Below, piece after piece: positions 35,803 through 45,010 of a stretch of DNA of 64,000 nucleotides. The notes beneath the pieces are model-generated. The model was given only the letters and a program-made list of their open reading frames with translations, was not told where the DNA came from and ran no database searches. The first letter of the stretch is position 1. Every line of letters starts with the position of its first letter. Source of the DNA: Flavobacterium sp. CG_23.5 (lineage in GTDB: Bacteria > Bacteroidota > Bacteroidia > Flavobacteriales > Flavobacteriaceae); assembly GCF_017875765.1 (NCBI RefSeq), contig NZ_JAGGNA010000001.1, forward strand, positions 1,433,501 through 1,497,500. The letters are read 5' to 3'. A program made the position numbers and the translations under genes.

Positions 35803-36807
35803 ATGATTAGAATTGCCATTAATGGTTTTGGAAGAATTGGAAGAAATTTATTTCGCCTGCTTTTAAACCATCCCGATATTGAAGTAATTGCCATAAATGA
35901 TATTGCTGACACCAAAACAATGGCCCATTTAGTGAAATATGACAGTATTCACGGGGTTTTGCCTCATGCGGTAACTGTCGATGAAAAAGGATTTATTATA
36001 GATGGAAACCATTTTTTGTTTTTTCATGAAAAAAAGATTTCAAACTTGGATTGGAAAAGTTTAGACATTGATTACGTAGTGGAATCGACCGGTAAGTACA
36101 AGACTTTTGATGATCTAAATGCTCATATTCTAGCTGGTGCAAAAAAAGTCATTCTTTCCGCACCTTCTGAAGTAGACTCTATAAAAACTGTTGTTCTGGG
36201 TGTGAATGAAAATAGTCTTGACGGCACTGAAACCATTGTTTCTAATGCAAGTTGTACTACAAATAATGCCGCACCAATGATGAAAGTTATTGATGAACTT
36301 TGCGGTATTGAACAAGCATATATCACTACCATTCATTCTTACACGACTGACCAGAGCTTACATGACCAACCGCACAAGGATTTGCGTAGGGCTCGTGGTG
36401 CTAGTCAGTCTATAGTTCCTACAACAACTGGAGCGGCTAAAGCATTAACAAAAATTTTTCCTACATTGCAGGGGAAAATAGGTGGTTGTGGTATTAGAGT
36501 TCCCGTTCCAGATGGTTCTTTGACGGATATAACGTTCAATGTAAAACGAGCGGTTACTATAGAAGAAATAAATGCCGCTTTCAAGGTTGCGGCACAAACT
36601 AATTTAAAAGGAATTCTCGATTACACAGAAGATCCAATCGTTTCCGTGGATATTATTGGTAATAGAAATTCTTGTTTGTTTGACGCACAACTGACCTCCG
36701 TTATTGATAAAATGGTAAAAGTAGTTGGCTGGTATGATAATGAAATAGGATATTCATCCAGAATAATTGATTTAATTCTTTTGGTAGAAAGTAAAAATAA
36801 AAAATAA
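35803..36807 (+). CDS. gap: Glyceraldehyde-3-phosphate dehydrogenase, type I
   Basis: 334 residues. NAD-binding NGFGRIGRN is at 7-15; the active-site ASCTTN (Cys151) and the phosphate-binding regions (HSYTTDQ, RARGASQSIVPTTTGAAKA) are intact, as is the WYDNEIGYS end. It interconverts glyceraldehyde 3-phosphate and 1,3-bisphosphoglycerate. It is 16 bp upstream of the histidine kinase gene without a terminator between. Whether this is the glycolytic or a gluconeogenic isoform cannot be told from sequence alone. Confidence 0.95.
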   Translation: MIRIAINGFGRIGRNLFRLLLNHPDIEVIAINDIADTKTMAHLVKYDSIHGVLPHAVTVDEKGFIIDGNHFLFFHEKKISNLDWKSLDIDYVVESTGKYKTFDDLNAHILAGAKKVILSAPSEVDSIKTVVLGVNENSLDGTETIVSNASCTTNNAAPMMKVIDELCGIEQAYITTIHSYTTDQSLHDQPHKDLRRARGASQSIVPTTTGAAKALTKIFPTLQGKIGGCGIRVPVPDGSLTDITFNVKRAVTIEEINAAFKVAAQTNLKGILDYTEDPIVSVDIIGNRNSCLFDAQLTSVIDKMVKVVGWYDNEIGYSSRIIDLILLVESKNKK

Positions 36808-36823
36808 AACAATTCAGTTATAC

Positions 36824-38998
36824 ATGAAGCAATTGTTCGTTTTTATCTTTTTTTGCAGTTCATTTCTGTATTCTCAAACTAATGAGAAAACAGATAGTCT
36901 TACGTATTACAAAAATTTGACCACTTCAAATATCAAATCCGATAAATACCAACAGGCCATATTTTATACACAAAAAGCTATAAATTATGCTAAATTAAGT
37001 CGGGATGTCCAAACGCAAGCTGATCAAACGTTTAAATTAGCAAAACTATATTTTGAATTAAAAAAATATAACGACGCTATAAAATCATTTCAAAAAAGCA
37101 TTTCATTCTACAAAAAATTAGAACCAAGTTCGAATTATGCATACGCGACTTATTATCTAGGCTTGAGTTATATTGAAAAAAGAAATTTTAAGGACGCCGA
37201 AATTTATTTTAATAATACCAAATCAATAATTAATAATTTAAAAAGCTCTGATTCTGCCCAAATAAACAACCTGCTGTATCTGCAGAAAGGGATTATAAGT
37301 AAATCAAAAGGGAATTATGATTTAGCTTCGGCAATATTCAAAACCATAATTGCAAAACCGTATAATGGGGCAATACTGGATACCAGAACTGAAGCTTTGT
37401 ACCAAATAGGAACGGTTGAAGCTTCCAAAAAAAGATACAATTTAGCTTTAAATTATCTCAATAAAGCATTAGAAAATAATGCTAGGAATAACAATTCTGA
37501 CCAAAAATCGAATATTTTACTCGCATTGAGTTCTGTTTACGAAAAAATGTTAGATAAAAACAACGCCTATTCGTATTTGAAACAACATCTTAATTTGAAA
37601 GAGAGCATCTCAATTTTAAATAACGAAAGACTTGGCATTGATGATTACAATGAATTTAAAGAGTCCGAACGGTTAAAAGAAATTGTACAAATTGGCAATC
37701 AAAATAAGCAGCAGCAAAAAGCGAATAAATTCTCTAAATTAATTAGTATCCTCGCCATTGCCCTAATCTCTATTTTGTCTTTATTGAGTTTATCATTATA
37801 TAAAAACAACATCATTAGAACACAATCCAATCTAATGCTAAAAGAAAAAAATAAAGAATTAGAAATTGCCAAGGACAAAGCAGAAAAAGCCTCCAATGCA
37901 AGATCTGAATTTTTATCCACGGTAAGCCATGAACTTCGTACACCACTCAATGCTATAAATGGTATCGCTCATTTATTATTGGAAGAAAAGCCAAAGAGGT
38001 CTCAAATGAAATATCTGACTTCATTAAAATTTTCAGGCGATTACTTGACAAAATTTATAAATGAAATCTTAGAAATAAACAAAATCGATTCTAATAAAAT
38101 TGAAATTGAATATATCAATTTTAATCTTAAACAATTATTAGAAGATATACAAAACTCTTTAAAAGAAATAGCAGCAGTAGGAAACAACAAATTCAACCTT
38201 GAAATTGACCATTCAATTCCTGATTATTTGATTGGTGATCCCACAAAACTATCACAGATAATCCTGAATTTGATTAACAATGCGCTAAAATTCACTAAAA
38301 ATGGTACTGTAAATGTAATTACTAAACTAAAATCATTAGAGAATGACCATGCTACTGTATATTTTGAAATAGTTGATACCGGGATTGGAATTCCTGAAGA
38401 CAAATTAAAAAGTGTTTTTGATAGTTTTTCGCAAGGCTCGATAGAGGTAAATCGGAAATACGGAGGAACTGGTTTAGGTTTAACAATCGTAAAGAAATTA
38501 ATTAAAACTCTTGGCGGTCATATACGCCTGAAAAGTATTGTGGGAGAAGGATCTTCTTTTTCCTTTGAATTAAAATTTAAAAAAGGCTCTGAATTATTGA
38601 AAGTAGAAGAAAAACGTAAAACATATGATGATTCTATTTTAGCGAATAAAAAAATACTTTTGGTGGAGGACAATAAAATTAATCAAATGATTTCAGCAAA
38701 AATGCTCGAAAACAAAGGAATAATTTGTTACATAATTGACAACGGTGAAGAGGCGATTGAAACAGCTAAAAACAATAAATTTGACTTAATTCTAATGGAT
38801 GTTCATTTACCGGGTATAAACGGTACTATAGCAACTGAACGAATTAGAAAATTTGATCAAAAAACACCAATAATCGCCCTAACTGCAATATCATTGGATG
38901 AAAATCGTGACATGTTATTATCGTTTGGAATGAATGATGTTATCACAAAACCATTCATTCCTGAAGAATTTTACAGCGTAATTGCAAATTATGTTTAG
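36824..38998 (+). CDS. Hybrid sensor histidine kinase/response regulator with TPR sensor
   Basis: 724 residues. Signal peptide (1-18), then a periplasmic TPR array (about 40-260, seven or so helical pairs), one transmembrane helix (about 305-325), a coiled linker (335-358), HisKA with H369 in VSHELRTPLN, HATPase (NLINNALKF, VDTGIGIP, GGTGLGLTIVKKL) and a C-terminal receiver domain (LLVEDNKIN at 612-620, phospho-acceptor Asp659 in LILMDVHLPG, Lys709). The receiver is the last domain, with no Hpt or output domain, so phosphotransfer must go to a separate partner. Probably read through from gap. The ligand is unknown. Confidence 0.93.
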   Translation: MKQLFVFIFFCSSFLYSQTNEKTDSLTYYKNLTTSNIKSDKYQQAIFYTQKAINYAKLSRDVQTQADQTFKLAKLYFELKKYNDAIKSFQKSISFYKKLEPSSNYAYATYYLGLSYIEKRNFKDAEIYFNNTKSIINNLKSSDSAQINNLLYLQKGIISKSKGNYDLASAIFKTIIAKPYNGAILDTRTEALYQIGTVEASKKRYNLALNYLNKALENNARNNNSDQKSNILLALSSVYEKMLDKNNAYSYLKQHLNLKESISILNNERLGIDDYNEFKESERLKEIVQIGNQNKQQQKANKFSKLISILAIALISILSLLSLSLYKNNIIRTQSNLMLKEKNKELEIAKDKAEKASNARSEFLSTVSHELRTPLNAINGIAHLLLEEKPKRSQMKYLTSLKFSGDYLTKFINEILEINKIDSNKIEIEYINFNLKQLLEDIQNSLKEIAAVGNNKFNLEIDHSIPDYLIGDPTKLSQIILNLINNALKFTKNGTVNVITKLKSLENDHATVYFEIVDTGIGIPEDKLKSVFDSFSQGSIEVNRKYGGTGLGLTIVKKLIKTLGGHIRLKSIVGEGSSFSFELKFKKGSELLKVEEKRKTYDDSILANKKILLVEDNKINQMISAKMLENKGIICYIIDNGEEAIETAKNNKFDLILMDVHLPGINGTIATERIRKFDQKTPIIALTAISLDENRDMLLSFGMNDVITKPFIPEEFYSVIANYV

Positions 38999-39004
38999 GG
39001 CTAT

Positions 39005-39817
39005 CTAATATTTTACAATCAATTCTTTAATTAGGCTTCGAACCATTGGTTCTGCTTTTTTCGCGGCTTCCAGTACTTCATCATGTGAAATAGAATCTAT
39101 ATTTTCTTCATTTCCCATATCCGTAATAACAGAAATCCCGAATGTCTCAATGTCCATGTGACGTGCGACAATTACTTCTGGAACGGTTGACATTCCTACA
39201 CAGTCTGCACCAAGAATTTTTACCATTCTATATTCCGCTAAGGTTTCAAAAGTTGGTCCTTGAAGTCCTAAATACACGCCATCGAAAACTTCAATGTTTA
39301 AATCAAGCGCTATTTCTTTTGCCTTAGTAATCATCTTTCTCGAATAAGGTTCGCTCATATTGACAAAACGAGGTCCAAAACGCTCGTCATTTTTTCCTCG
39401 TAATGGATGTTCAGGCGTCATATTGATATGATCCTTTATAAGAACAATTGAACCTACTTTATAATTTGGATTTACACCACCGGATGCATTAGAAACAACT
39501 AACTTATCTATGCCTAAAAATTTCATTACTCGAACCGGGAAAGTAACTTCAGTCATGCAATATCCTTCATAAAAATGAAATCTTCCTTGCATTGCAACTA
39601 CTTTCTTTTTCCCAATGGTTCCAAAAACTAAAGCTCCTTTGTGACCTAAAACAGTCGATACAGGGAAATTTGGAATTTCATTGTAAGGCAAGGTATATTC
39701 TACTTTCATTTCATCTGTAAAACTCCCTAATCCTGAACCTAAAATCACACCATATTCTGGGGTAAAATCAATTCTTTCTTTAATATAACTAACGGTTTCT
39801 TGTACTTGTTCCCACAT
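39005..39817 (-). CDS. punA: Purine-nucleoside phosphorylase (PNP type I, trimeric)
   Basis: 270 residues from ATG at 39817. A longer frame to 39862 adds 15 residues unlike the family and lies wholly inside lpxK, so I prefer the inner start. Motifs: YGVILGSGLGSF (phosphate site), PVSTVLGHKGALVFG, MQGRFHFYEGY, VSNASGGVNP, YLGLQGPTFET (base-binding Glu), DCVGMSTVPEVIVARH. It phosphorolyses purine nucleosides for salvage. The start overlaps the 3' end of lpxK by 29 bp, so the two are coupled. Confidence 0.93.
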   Translation of the reverse strand: MWEQVQETVSYIKERIDFTPEYGVILGSGLGSFTDEMKVEYTLPYNEIPNFPVSTVLGHKGALVFGTIGKKKVVAMQGRFHFYEGYCMTEVTFPVRVMKFLGIDKLVVSNASGGVNPNYKVGSIVLIKDHINMTPEHPLRGKNDERFGPRFVNMSEPYSRKMITKAKEIALDLNIEVFDGVYLGLQGPTFETLAEYRMVKILGADCVGMSTVPEVIVARHMDIETFGISVITDMGNEENIDSISHDEVLEAAKKAEPMVRSLIKELIVKY

Positions 39818-40826
39818 AATTTGTAATGGTTTTATCAAAATTTTCGCCTGAAATTTCGGCACCGGAAAGGAACGAACTTTGTATCGGTAAATAGAAAAGT
39901 TGTTCGCTTGGCAAACTTCCTTTTAATCGCACATAATCTTTCTCGGTAGTAATAATGATGTTGTTTTGAGCTAAATTTTTAATTTCTAAAATATCTTTAT
40001 CGGTAAAATTATGATGGTCTGGAAAAGATAAACAGACATCATTGGCATCTTGCAAATAGGCGAAAAATGGCTCGGGCTTGGCGATTCCTGCCACTAATAA
40101 TTTTGAAGCAGACTGAATTTCATTTACGTTTATCTTTCGGTTTTTCCCATAAATAAAATTGTCGTAGGCTATAAAAGTAAAGTATAATTCTTGGTTTACT
40201 GAAAGTTTTAATTTGTTTCTAATCTCATTCTGTTTTTCCGGCGAAAGATTAAAAGGACATTTGGTCACAATAATCACGTTGGCTCTTTTTGCTCCGGTTT
40301 TGCTTTCGCGCAAATTTCCGGTTGGTAAAATAAAATCATCAGAATACAAATCCCCATAAGAAGTGAGTAAAATATAGAAACCCGCTTTTACTTTCCGGTG
40401 TTGAAAAGCATCATCTAACAAAATGATTTCTGGTTTAATCTTTTGCGAAAGCAATTGCTCTATTCCATTTTTTCTATCGGCATCAACGGCAACTTGGATG
40501 GTTGGGAATTTTTCGAAAAACTGAAAAGGCTCATCGCCAAGAACCCGCGCATTAATTGTTTCATCAGCCAAAATAAATCCCTTAGATTGTCTTTTATATC
40601 CTCTGCTTAATGTGGCGACTTTATATTTATCCGAAAATAACCGAATTAAATATTCAATTTGCGGTGTTTTTCCTGTACCGCCAACACTCAGATTTCCAAC
40701 AGCGATAATGGGTAAATCAAAAGCATACGTTTTCAAAACACCTTTGTCGAAAAGAAAATTCCGAATACTCGTTATCACGCCATATAAAATGGCAAATGGA
40801 AACAGTATTTTTCGCAGTAAATTCAT
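39789..40826 (-). CDS. lpxK: Tetraacyldisaccharide 4'-kinase
   Basis: 345 residues. An N-terminal membrane-anchoring helix is followed by the Walker A-like motif GGTGKTP at 49-55 in VGNLSVGGTGKTPQIEYL, and LSRGYKR, LLDDAFQHRK, and the late TTEKDYVRL motif. It phosphorylates the 4'-position of the lipid A disaccharide precursor on the inner face of the membrane. It is first in an lpxK-punA pair. Confidence 0.95.
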   Translation of the reverse strand: MNLLRKILFPFAILYGVITSIRNFLFDKGVLKTYAFDLPIIAVGNLSVGGTGKTPQIEYLIRLFSDKYKVATLSRGYKRQSKGFILADETINARVLGDEPFQFFEKFPTIQVAVDADRKNGIEQLLSQKIKPEIILLDDAFQHRKVKAGFYILLTSYGDLYSDDFILPTGNLRESKTGAKRANVIIVTKCPFNLSPEKQNEIRNKLKLSVNQELYFTFIAYDNFIYGKNRKINVNEIQSASKLLVAGIAKPEPFFAYLQDANDVCLSFPDHHNFTDKDILEIKNLAQNNIIITTEKDYVRLKGSLPSEQLFYLPIQSSFLSGAEISGENFDKTITNYVGTSTRNR

Positions 40827-40860
40827 TGTACGAAAGTAGAATATTTTATTTTAAAGTTGA

Positions 40861-40888
40861 TTTGTTTATTCGTTAATTTGTTTATTAG
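40861..40888. repeat. GTTTATTCGTTAATTTG repeat, single copy
   Basis: It resembles the S23 inverted-repeat arm with a few G to T changes. It lies in the 135-bp divergent gap between lpxK and the Nif3-like gene. Confidence 0.55.
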
Positions 40889-40961
40889 AAAATCCAGAAA
40901 TAAAAAATCAAAAATCTGATATTATGAAATCAGAGATTACGAATACCAAAAAAACTAAACG

Positions 40962-42059
40962 ATGAGTAAAATCAAAGAAATAATTTCTGTACTCGAAGAA
41001 ATGGCGCCACTCGCCTATGCCGAAGATTTTGATAATGTAGGTTTATTAGTTGGCGATCAAGAGTCAGAAGCAACAGGCGTTTTAGTTTGTCATGATGCTT
41101 TAGAAAATATAATTGAGGAAGCAATCGCTAAAAAATGCAATTTGGTGGTTTGTTTTCATCCCATATTATTTTCCGGATTAAAAAAAATAACAGGCAAGAA
41201 TTATGTGGAGCGAGCAGTAATTAAGGCAATAAAAAATGACATTGCCATATATGCCGTTCACACCGCTTTGGACAATCATCAGGATGGCGTTAATAAAATT
41301 TTCTGTGATGCATTGGGTTTAATAAACACAAAAGTACTGATTCCGAAGCAAAATTTCATTCGGAAATTAGTGACTTATACCATTCCCGAAAATGCAGAAC
41401 AGGTTCGCAATGCCCTATTCGATGCCGGAGCAGGAAGTATAGGAAATTATGAAGATTGCAGTTTCAATTCAAAAGGAATTGGAACTTATATGGGAAATGA
41501 GCACAGTAATCCTCAAATGGGCGAACGATTTGAGTTTGTTCAAGGCGACGAAATCAAAATCGAAGTGACTTTCGAAAAACATTTGGAAAACAAAATTCTA
41601 AAGGCACTTTTTAAAAGTCATGCATACGAGGAAGTAGCTTATGAAATTTATGAGCTACAAAACAAACATCAAAATATTGGTTTAGGAATGATTGGCGAAT
41701 TGAAAAATCCAATGAAGGAAAAAGATTTTCTACTGTTTGTAAAAGAGAAAATGCAGTCTGATGGTATTCGTCATTCCAACTTTATAGGAAAAGAAGTAAA
41801 AAAAATAGCCGTGCTTGGAGGAGCTGGAAGTTTTGCCATAAAAAATGCTATTCAGGCTGGAGCCGATGTGTTTTTAACGGCGGATTTAAAGTATCATCAG
41901 TTTTATGAGGCCGAAAATCAACTTTTATTGGCAGATATTGGACATTTTGAAAGCGAACGCTATACAAAAAATTATATTGTTGACTATCTTCGGAAAAAAA
42001 TCCTTAATTTTGCAGTTATTTTATCAGAAGAAAATTCAAATCCAGTTAAGTACTTATAG
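40962..42059 (+). CDS. Nif3-like dinuclear metal centre hexameric protein
   Basis: 365 residues, the long form with an inserted middle domain. N-terminal motifs: APLAYAEDFDNVGLLVGD, CNLVVCFHPILFSGLKKI, IYAVHTALDNHQDGVNK (metal-binding His/Asp); the middle insert (about 125-235) includes FDAGAGSIGNYEDCSF; C-terminal ADVFLTADLKYHQFYEA and LADIGHFESER complete the metal site. The family (PF01784, GTP cyclohydrolase 1 type 2) has uncertain function. It is 3 bp upstream of the zinc-ribbon-family gene, a pairing I know to be common in Bacteroidota. Confidence 0.92.
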   Translation: MSKIKEIISVLEEMAPLAYAEDFDNVGLLVGDQESEATGVLVCHDALENIIEEAIAKKCNLVVCFHPILFSGLKKITGKNYVERAVIKAIKNDIAIYAVHTALDNHQDGVNKIFCDALGLINTKVLIPKQNFIRKLVTYTIPENAEQVRNALFDAGAGSIGNYEDCSFNSKGIGTYMGNEHSNPQMGERFEFVQGDEIKIEVTFEKHLENKILKALFKSHAYEEVAYEIYELQNKHQNIGLGMIGELKNPMKEKDFLLFVKEKMQSDGIRHSNFIGKEVKKIAVLGGAGSFAIKNAIQAGADVFLTADLKYHQFYEAENQLLLADIGHFESERYTKNYIVDYLRKKILNFAVILSEENSNPVKYL

Positions 42060-42062
42060 AAT

Positions 42063-42842
42063 ATGGCGAATACGAAAGAATTAAGTGTTGAGGACAAGTT
42101 AAGAGCAATTTACGATTTACAATTAATTGACTCTAGAATTGACGAAATTAGAAACGTAAGAGGTGAACTTCCTCTAGAAGTGGAAGATTTAGAAGATGAA
42201 GTTGCCGGTTTAAGCACGCGTTCAGAAAAATTGAAAAGTGAACTCGAAGTTATCGAAGATCTAATCAAAGCAAAAAAGAATGCAATTGATGAGCACAAAG
42301 AGGCAATCAAAAAATACACAAAACAGCAAGAAAGCGTTCGTAACAACAGAGAATTTAATTCGTTGACTAAAGAGATTGAATTTCAAGAATTAGAAATTCA
42401 ATTGTCTGAAAAACAAATTAAAGAAATGAAAGCTTCAATCGAACATAAGAAAGAAGTAATTTCTCAGTCAAAAGAAAGATTAGAAACTAAATCTAATCAC
42501 TTGAAACATAAAAAGTCAGAATTAGACGCAATCATGTCTGAAACTGCTAAAGAAGAAGCTTTTTTAACTGAAAAATCAGGGGAATATCAAGCTTTAATCG
42601 AAGAAAGATTATTAAAAGCGTACACTAGAATCAGAACAAGTGTTCGCAATGGTTTAGCTGTTGTTTCTATTGAAAGAGGTGCATCTGCAGGATCATTCTT
42701 TACAATTCCACCGCAGACACAAGTAGAAATTGCTTCAAGAAAGAAAATCATCACTGATGAACATTCAGGAAGAATATTAGTCGACAGTGTATTGGCTGAC
42801 GAAGAAAAAGAAAAAATGGAAAAATTATTTTCTAAGTTTTAA
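42063..42842 (+). CDS. Zinc-ribbon-family coiled-coil protein lacking its zinc cysteines
   Basis: 259 residues. Residues 10-195 form a long antiparallel coiled coil rich in Glu and Lys. The C-terminal segment aligns by eye with the C4 zinc ribbon found in the family (AC-GG-C...IP-PQ...I-CE-CGRIL), but here it reads GASAGSFFTIPPQ (206-218) and TDEHSGRILV (231-240): the four expected Cys positions are S208, S211, D232 and S235. Family members in other bacteria are proposed nucleic-acid-binding or chaperone-like proteins. Zinc binding looks lost; the coiled coil is intact. Cotranscribed with the Nif3-like gene and ended by a terminator at 42851. Confidence 0.85.
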   Translation: MANTKELSVEDKLRAIYDLQLIDSRIDEIRNVRGELPLEVEDLEDEVAGLSTRSEKLKSELEVIEDLIKAKKNAIDEHKEAIKKYTKQQESVRNNREFNSLTKEIEFQELEIQLSEKQIKEMKASIEHKKEVISQSKERLETKSNHLKHKKSELDAIMSETAKEEAFLTEKSGEYQALIEERLLKAYTRIRTSVRNGLAVVSIERGASAGSFFTIPPQTQVEIASRKKIITDEHSGRILVDSVLADEEKEKMEKLFSKF

Positions 42843-42850
42843 TTCTATTT

Positions 42851-42878
42851 AAGTCCCGATTCACATCGGGACTTTTTT
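42851..42878 (+). terminator. Rho-independent terminator
   Basis: Arms AAGTCCCGAT (42851-42860) and ATCGGGACTT (42865-42874) with a 4-nt loop, then T's. It ends the Nif3/coiled-coil operon only 8 bp before the hydrolase start codon at 42882. Confidence 0.9.
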
Positions 42879-42881
42879 ATT

Positions 42882-43730
42882 ATGAAAAAAAAATTATATT
42901 TCGTTTACACTAAATCTATTGGATTATATATAAACTTTTTGAGTTTTGTATTTCCTGAAAAAGCTACGAAATTAGCTTACGCTCTTTTTAGCGAACCTAG
43001 AGAAGGAAGATTAACAAAAAACAATCTCCCTAAAATCCTTCAGGAAGCTCAAACCGAAACTTTTCAATACGACGAACATTATTTCCAAACCTATACTTGG
43101 AAAGGGAATGACACTATTATCCTTTTGGTTCATGGTTGGGAAAGTAATGCTTCACGCTGGGAAAATATACTACCCTATTTACAAAAATCTGGAAGCACCA
43201 TAATTGCCATCGATGGACCTGCACATGGTTTATCAAGTGGAAAAGAATTTAATATTCCGCAATATGCCAAGTTTATAGACATTGCTGTGCAAAGATTTAA
43301 TCCAAAATACTTAATTGGACATTCTTTAGGCGGCAAAACTTGTTTGTACTACCAAGCAAAATACCAAAACAACAATATTGAAAAAATGGTGATTTTAGGC
43401 TCTCCAAGCGATTTTAAAATTATACTCTATAATTACATTTCGATGTTGAGTCTAAATTCTAGAATTTCAAAAGGTTTAGAAGATCACTACTTAAAAGAAT
43501 TCAAACTTAAATTAGAACATTTTTCAGGAAAATTTTTCGCTTCCAAAATAAAAACCAAAGGTTTAATCGCTCACGATATTAATGATACAGTTGTTTTATT
43601 TGAAGAAGGCAAAAAAATTGCAGGCGCATGGGAAAATGCAGTTTTTATAGAAACAAAAGGGTTGGGGCATAGCCTGCATGATGATGAATTATACAAGAAA
43701 GTCTACCACTTTTTATTTGAAACAGAATAA
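42882..43730 (+). CDS. Alpha/beta hydrolase
   Basis: 282 residues. The oxyanion loop VHGWESNASRW, the nucleophile elbow GHSLGG, and the late H-containing GLGHSLHDDELY (catalytic His) are present. The acid is probably the Asp in AHDINDTVVLFEEG. No signal peptide, although the N-terminal 25 residues are hydrophobic. Substrate unknown. The start codon is only 8 bp after a terminator, so the promoter must lie within or before the terminator hairpin. Confidence 0.88.
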   Translation: MKKKLYFVYTKSIGLYINFLSFVFPEKATKLAYALFSEPREGRLTKNNLPKILQEAQTETFQYDEHYFQTYTWKGNDTIILLVHGWESNASRWENILPYLQKSGSTIIAIDGPAHGLSSGKEFNIPQYAKFIDIAVQRFNPKYLIGHSLGGKTCLYYQAKYQNNNIEKMVILGSPSDFKIILYNYISMLSLNSRISKGLEDHYLKEFKLKLEHFSGKFFASKIKTKGLIAHDINDTVVLFEEGKKIAGAWENAVFIETKGLGHSLHDDELYKKVYHFLFETE

Positions 43731-43819
43731 CTACAATAATACAGTTGTAAAATATTTTACTGCTTTCTTAATTTTTCAAATAAACAAATACTCACATAAA
43801 CGATTAAACAATTTAGTAT

Positions 43820-43827
43820 TACTTTTG
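43820..43827 (+). promoter_or_regulatory. Candidate rluF -7 promoter box next to the start codon
   Basis: TACTTTTG fits TAnnTTTG and ends only 4 bp before the ATG at 43832. If used, transcription would begin at or beside the start codon, giving a leaderless message. Confidence 0.4.
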
Positions 43828-43831
43828 CACT

Positions 43832-44644
43832 ATGGAAGAAAATCTAAAACGCCTCAACAAATTCATTGGAGAAACAGGATATTGCTCCCGTCGCGAAGCC
43901 GATAAACTAATCGACGAAGGACGTGTGACTATAAATGGAGTTGTACCTGAGTTAGGAACAAAAGTTTCCCCTGATGACGAAGTGCGTATTGATGGAAAAT
44001 TGATTCGTGAGAAAAACGAAAAACCCGTTTACCTCGCTTTTTATAAACCCGTAGGAATCGAATGTACCACGAACTTAGACGTTCGCAACAATATTGTAGA
44101 TTACATCAATTATCCAAAACGTATTTTCCCGATTGGGCGATTAGACAAAGCCAGTGAAGGATTGATTTTCATGACTAATGACGGTGATATCGTTAATAAA
44201 ATATTACGCGCCAGAAACAATCACGAAAAAGATTATACTGTAACGGTAAACAAACCGATAACCGATCGCTTCATAGAAAGAATGGGAAATGGAATTCCGA
44301 TTTTGGATACCGTTACCCGAAAATGTAAGGTCGAGCAGATCAGTAAAGACATCTTTAAAATTGTGCTTACACAAGGTTTAAATCGTCAAATCCGTAGAAT
44401 GTGTGAGTATTTAGGCTACGAAGTTATAGCTCTTAAACGCATCCGAATCATCAACATCTCGCTTGATGTTCCCATGGGAAGATACCGCGATTTGACTGAT
44501 GCTGAAATCAAAGAATTAAACGAACTTATTGAACCTTCCAGTAAAACAGAAGAAGCCAGTTTACCAAAAGCGGAACCTACAAAAAGAAGAACGGAATTCA
44601 TTAAAAAAGATGACCCGAGATTTAAAAAAAGAGGGGATTATTGA
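43832..44644 (+). CDS. rluF: 23S rRNA pseudouridine synthase, RluF-type
   Basis: 270 residues. An N-terminal S4 domain (about 5-55, RLNKFIGETGYCSRREADKLI) is followed by the RsuA/RluB/E/F catalytic domain with Asp105 in PIGRLDKASEGL, then LTQGLNRQIRRMCEYLGYEV. The C-terminal 37 residues are a charged tail (EPSSKTEEASLPKAEPTKRR... RGDY). By family, it makes pseudouridine in 23S rRNA (RluF acts at U2604 in E. coli). The tail sequence is duplicated, with 32 of 37 identical residues, at 48733-48846. A -7 promoter box abuts the start codon. Confidence 0.92.
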   Translation: MEENLKRLNKFIGETGYCSRREADKLIDEGRVTINGVVPELGTKVSPDDEVRIDGKLIREKNEKPVYLAFYKPVGIECTTNLDVRNNIVDYINYPKRIFPIGRLDKASEGLIFMTNDGDIVNKILRARNNHEKDYTVTVNKPITDRFIERMGNGIPILDTVTRKCKVEQISKDIFKIVLTQGLNRQIRRMCEYLGYEVIALKRIRIINISLDVPMGRYRDLTDAEIKELNELIEPSSKTEEASLPKAEPTKRRTEFIKKDDPRFKKRGDY

Positions 44645-45010
44645 TTGTTATCCAAAGAAAATCTATTTTTCTTACTCTTGACTTTAATTTGATGCAATAT
44701 GGCCAACTTGGTTATATCCTCTTTTAAAAATTTTATGGAATCTTTCCAAACATTAGCACATTCAACCCGAAAAAAAGACACAAAACATAGTACAACTATT
44801 TTCCGTCTCCGGATTTTATTTACATTTTGATATCTTTTTCGAATTATTCGAAACAAAATATAGTAAATTTCTTTTGTTTTTTGTATGGTAATCTATATAT
44901 TTTAAAAAAATTACTAAAAATTTAAAACAGTATAACTTTATATTGCTTAAATTTACTTACCCATTTCTTTGATTTTCAGCACAATATGAATTAATCTTAA
45001 ATTCTATATT
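44645..45010. other. 366-bp AT-rich gap at left end of the island
   Basis: No convincing gene is seen. A 72-codon - strand frame (44638-44856) is basic, low-complexity and overlaps rluF, so I do not accept it. No terminator hairpin was found directly after rluF. The three-gene operon promoter presumably lies here, but no good TAnnTTTG box stands out. Confidence 0.6.

Noticed and set aside
44638..44856. 72-codon - strand ORF after rluF
   Set aside because: Basic, low-complexity, overlaps the rluF 3' end and lies in AT-rich DNA; no homology pattern is visible.
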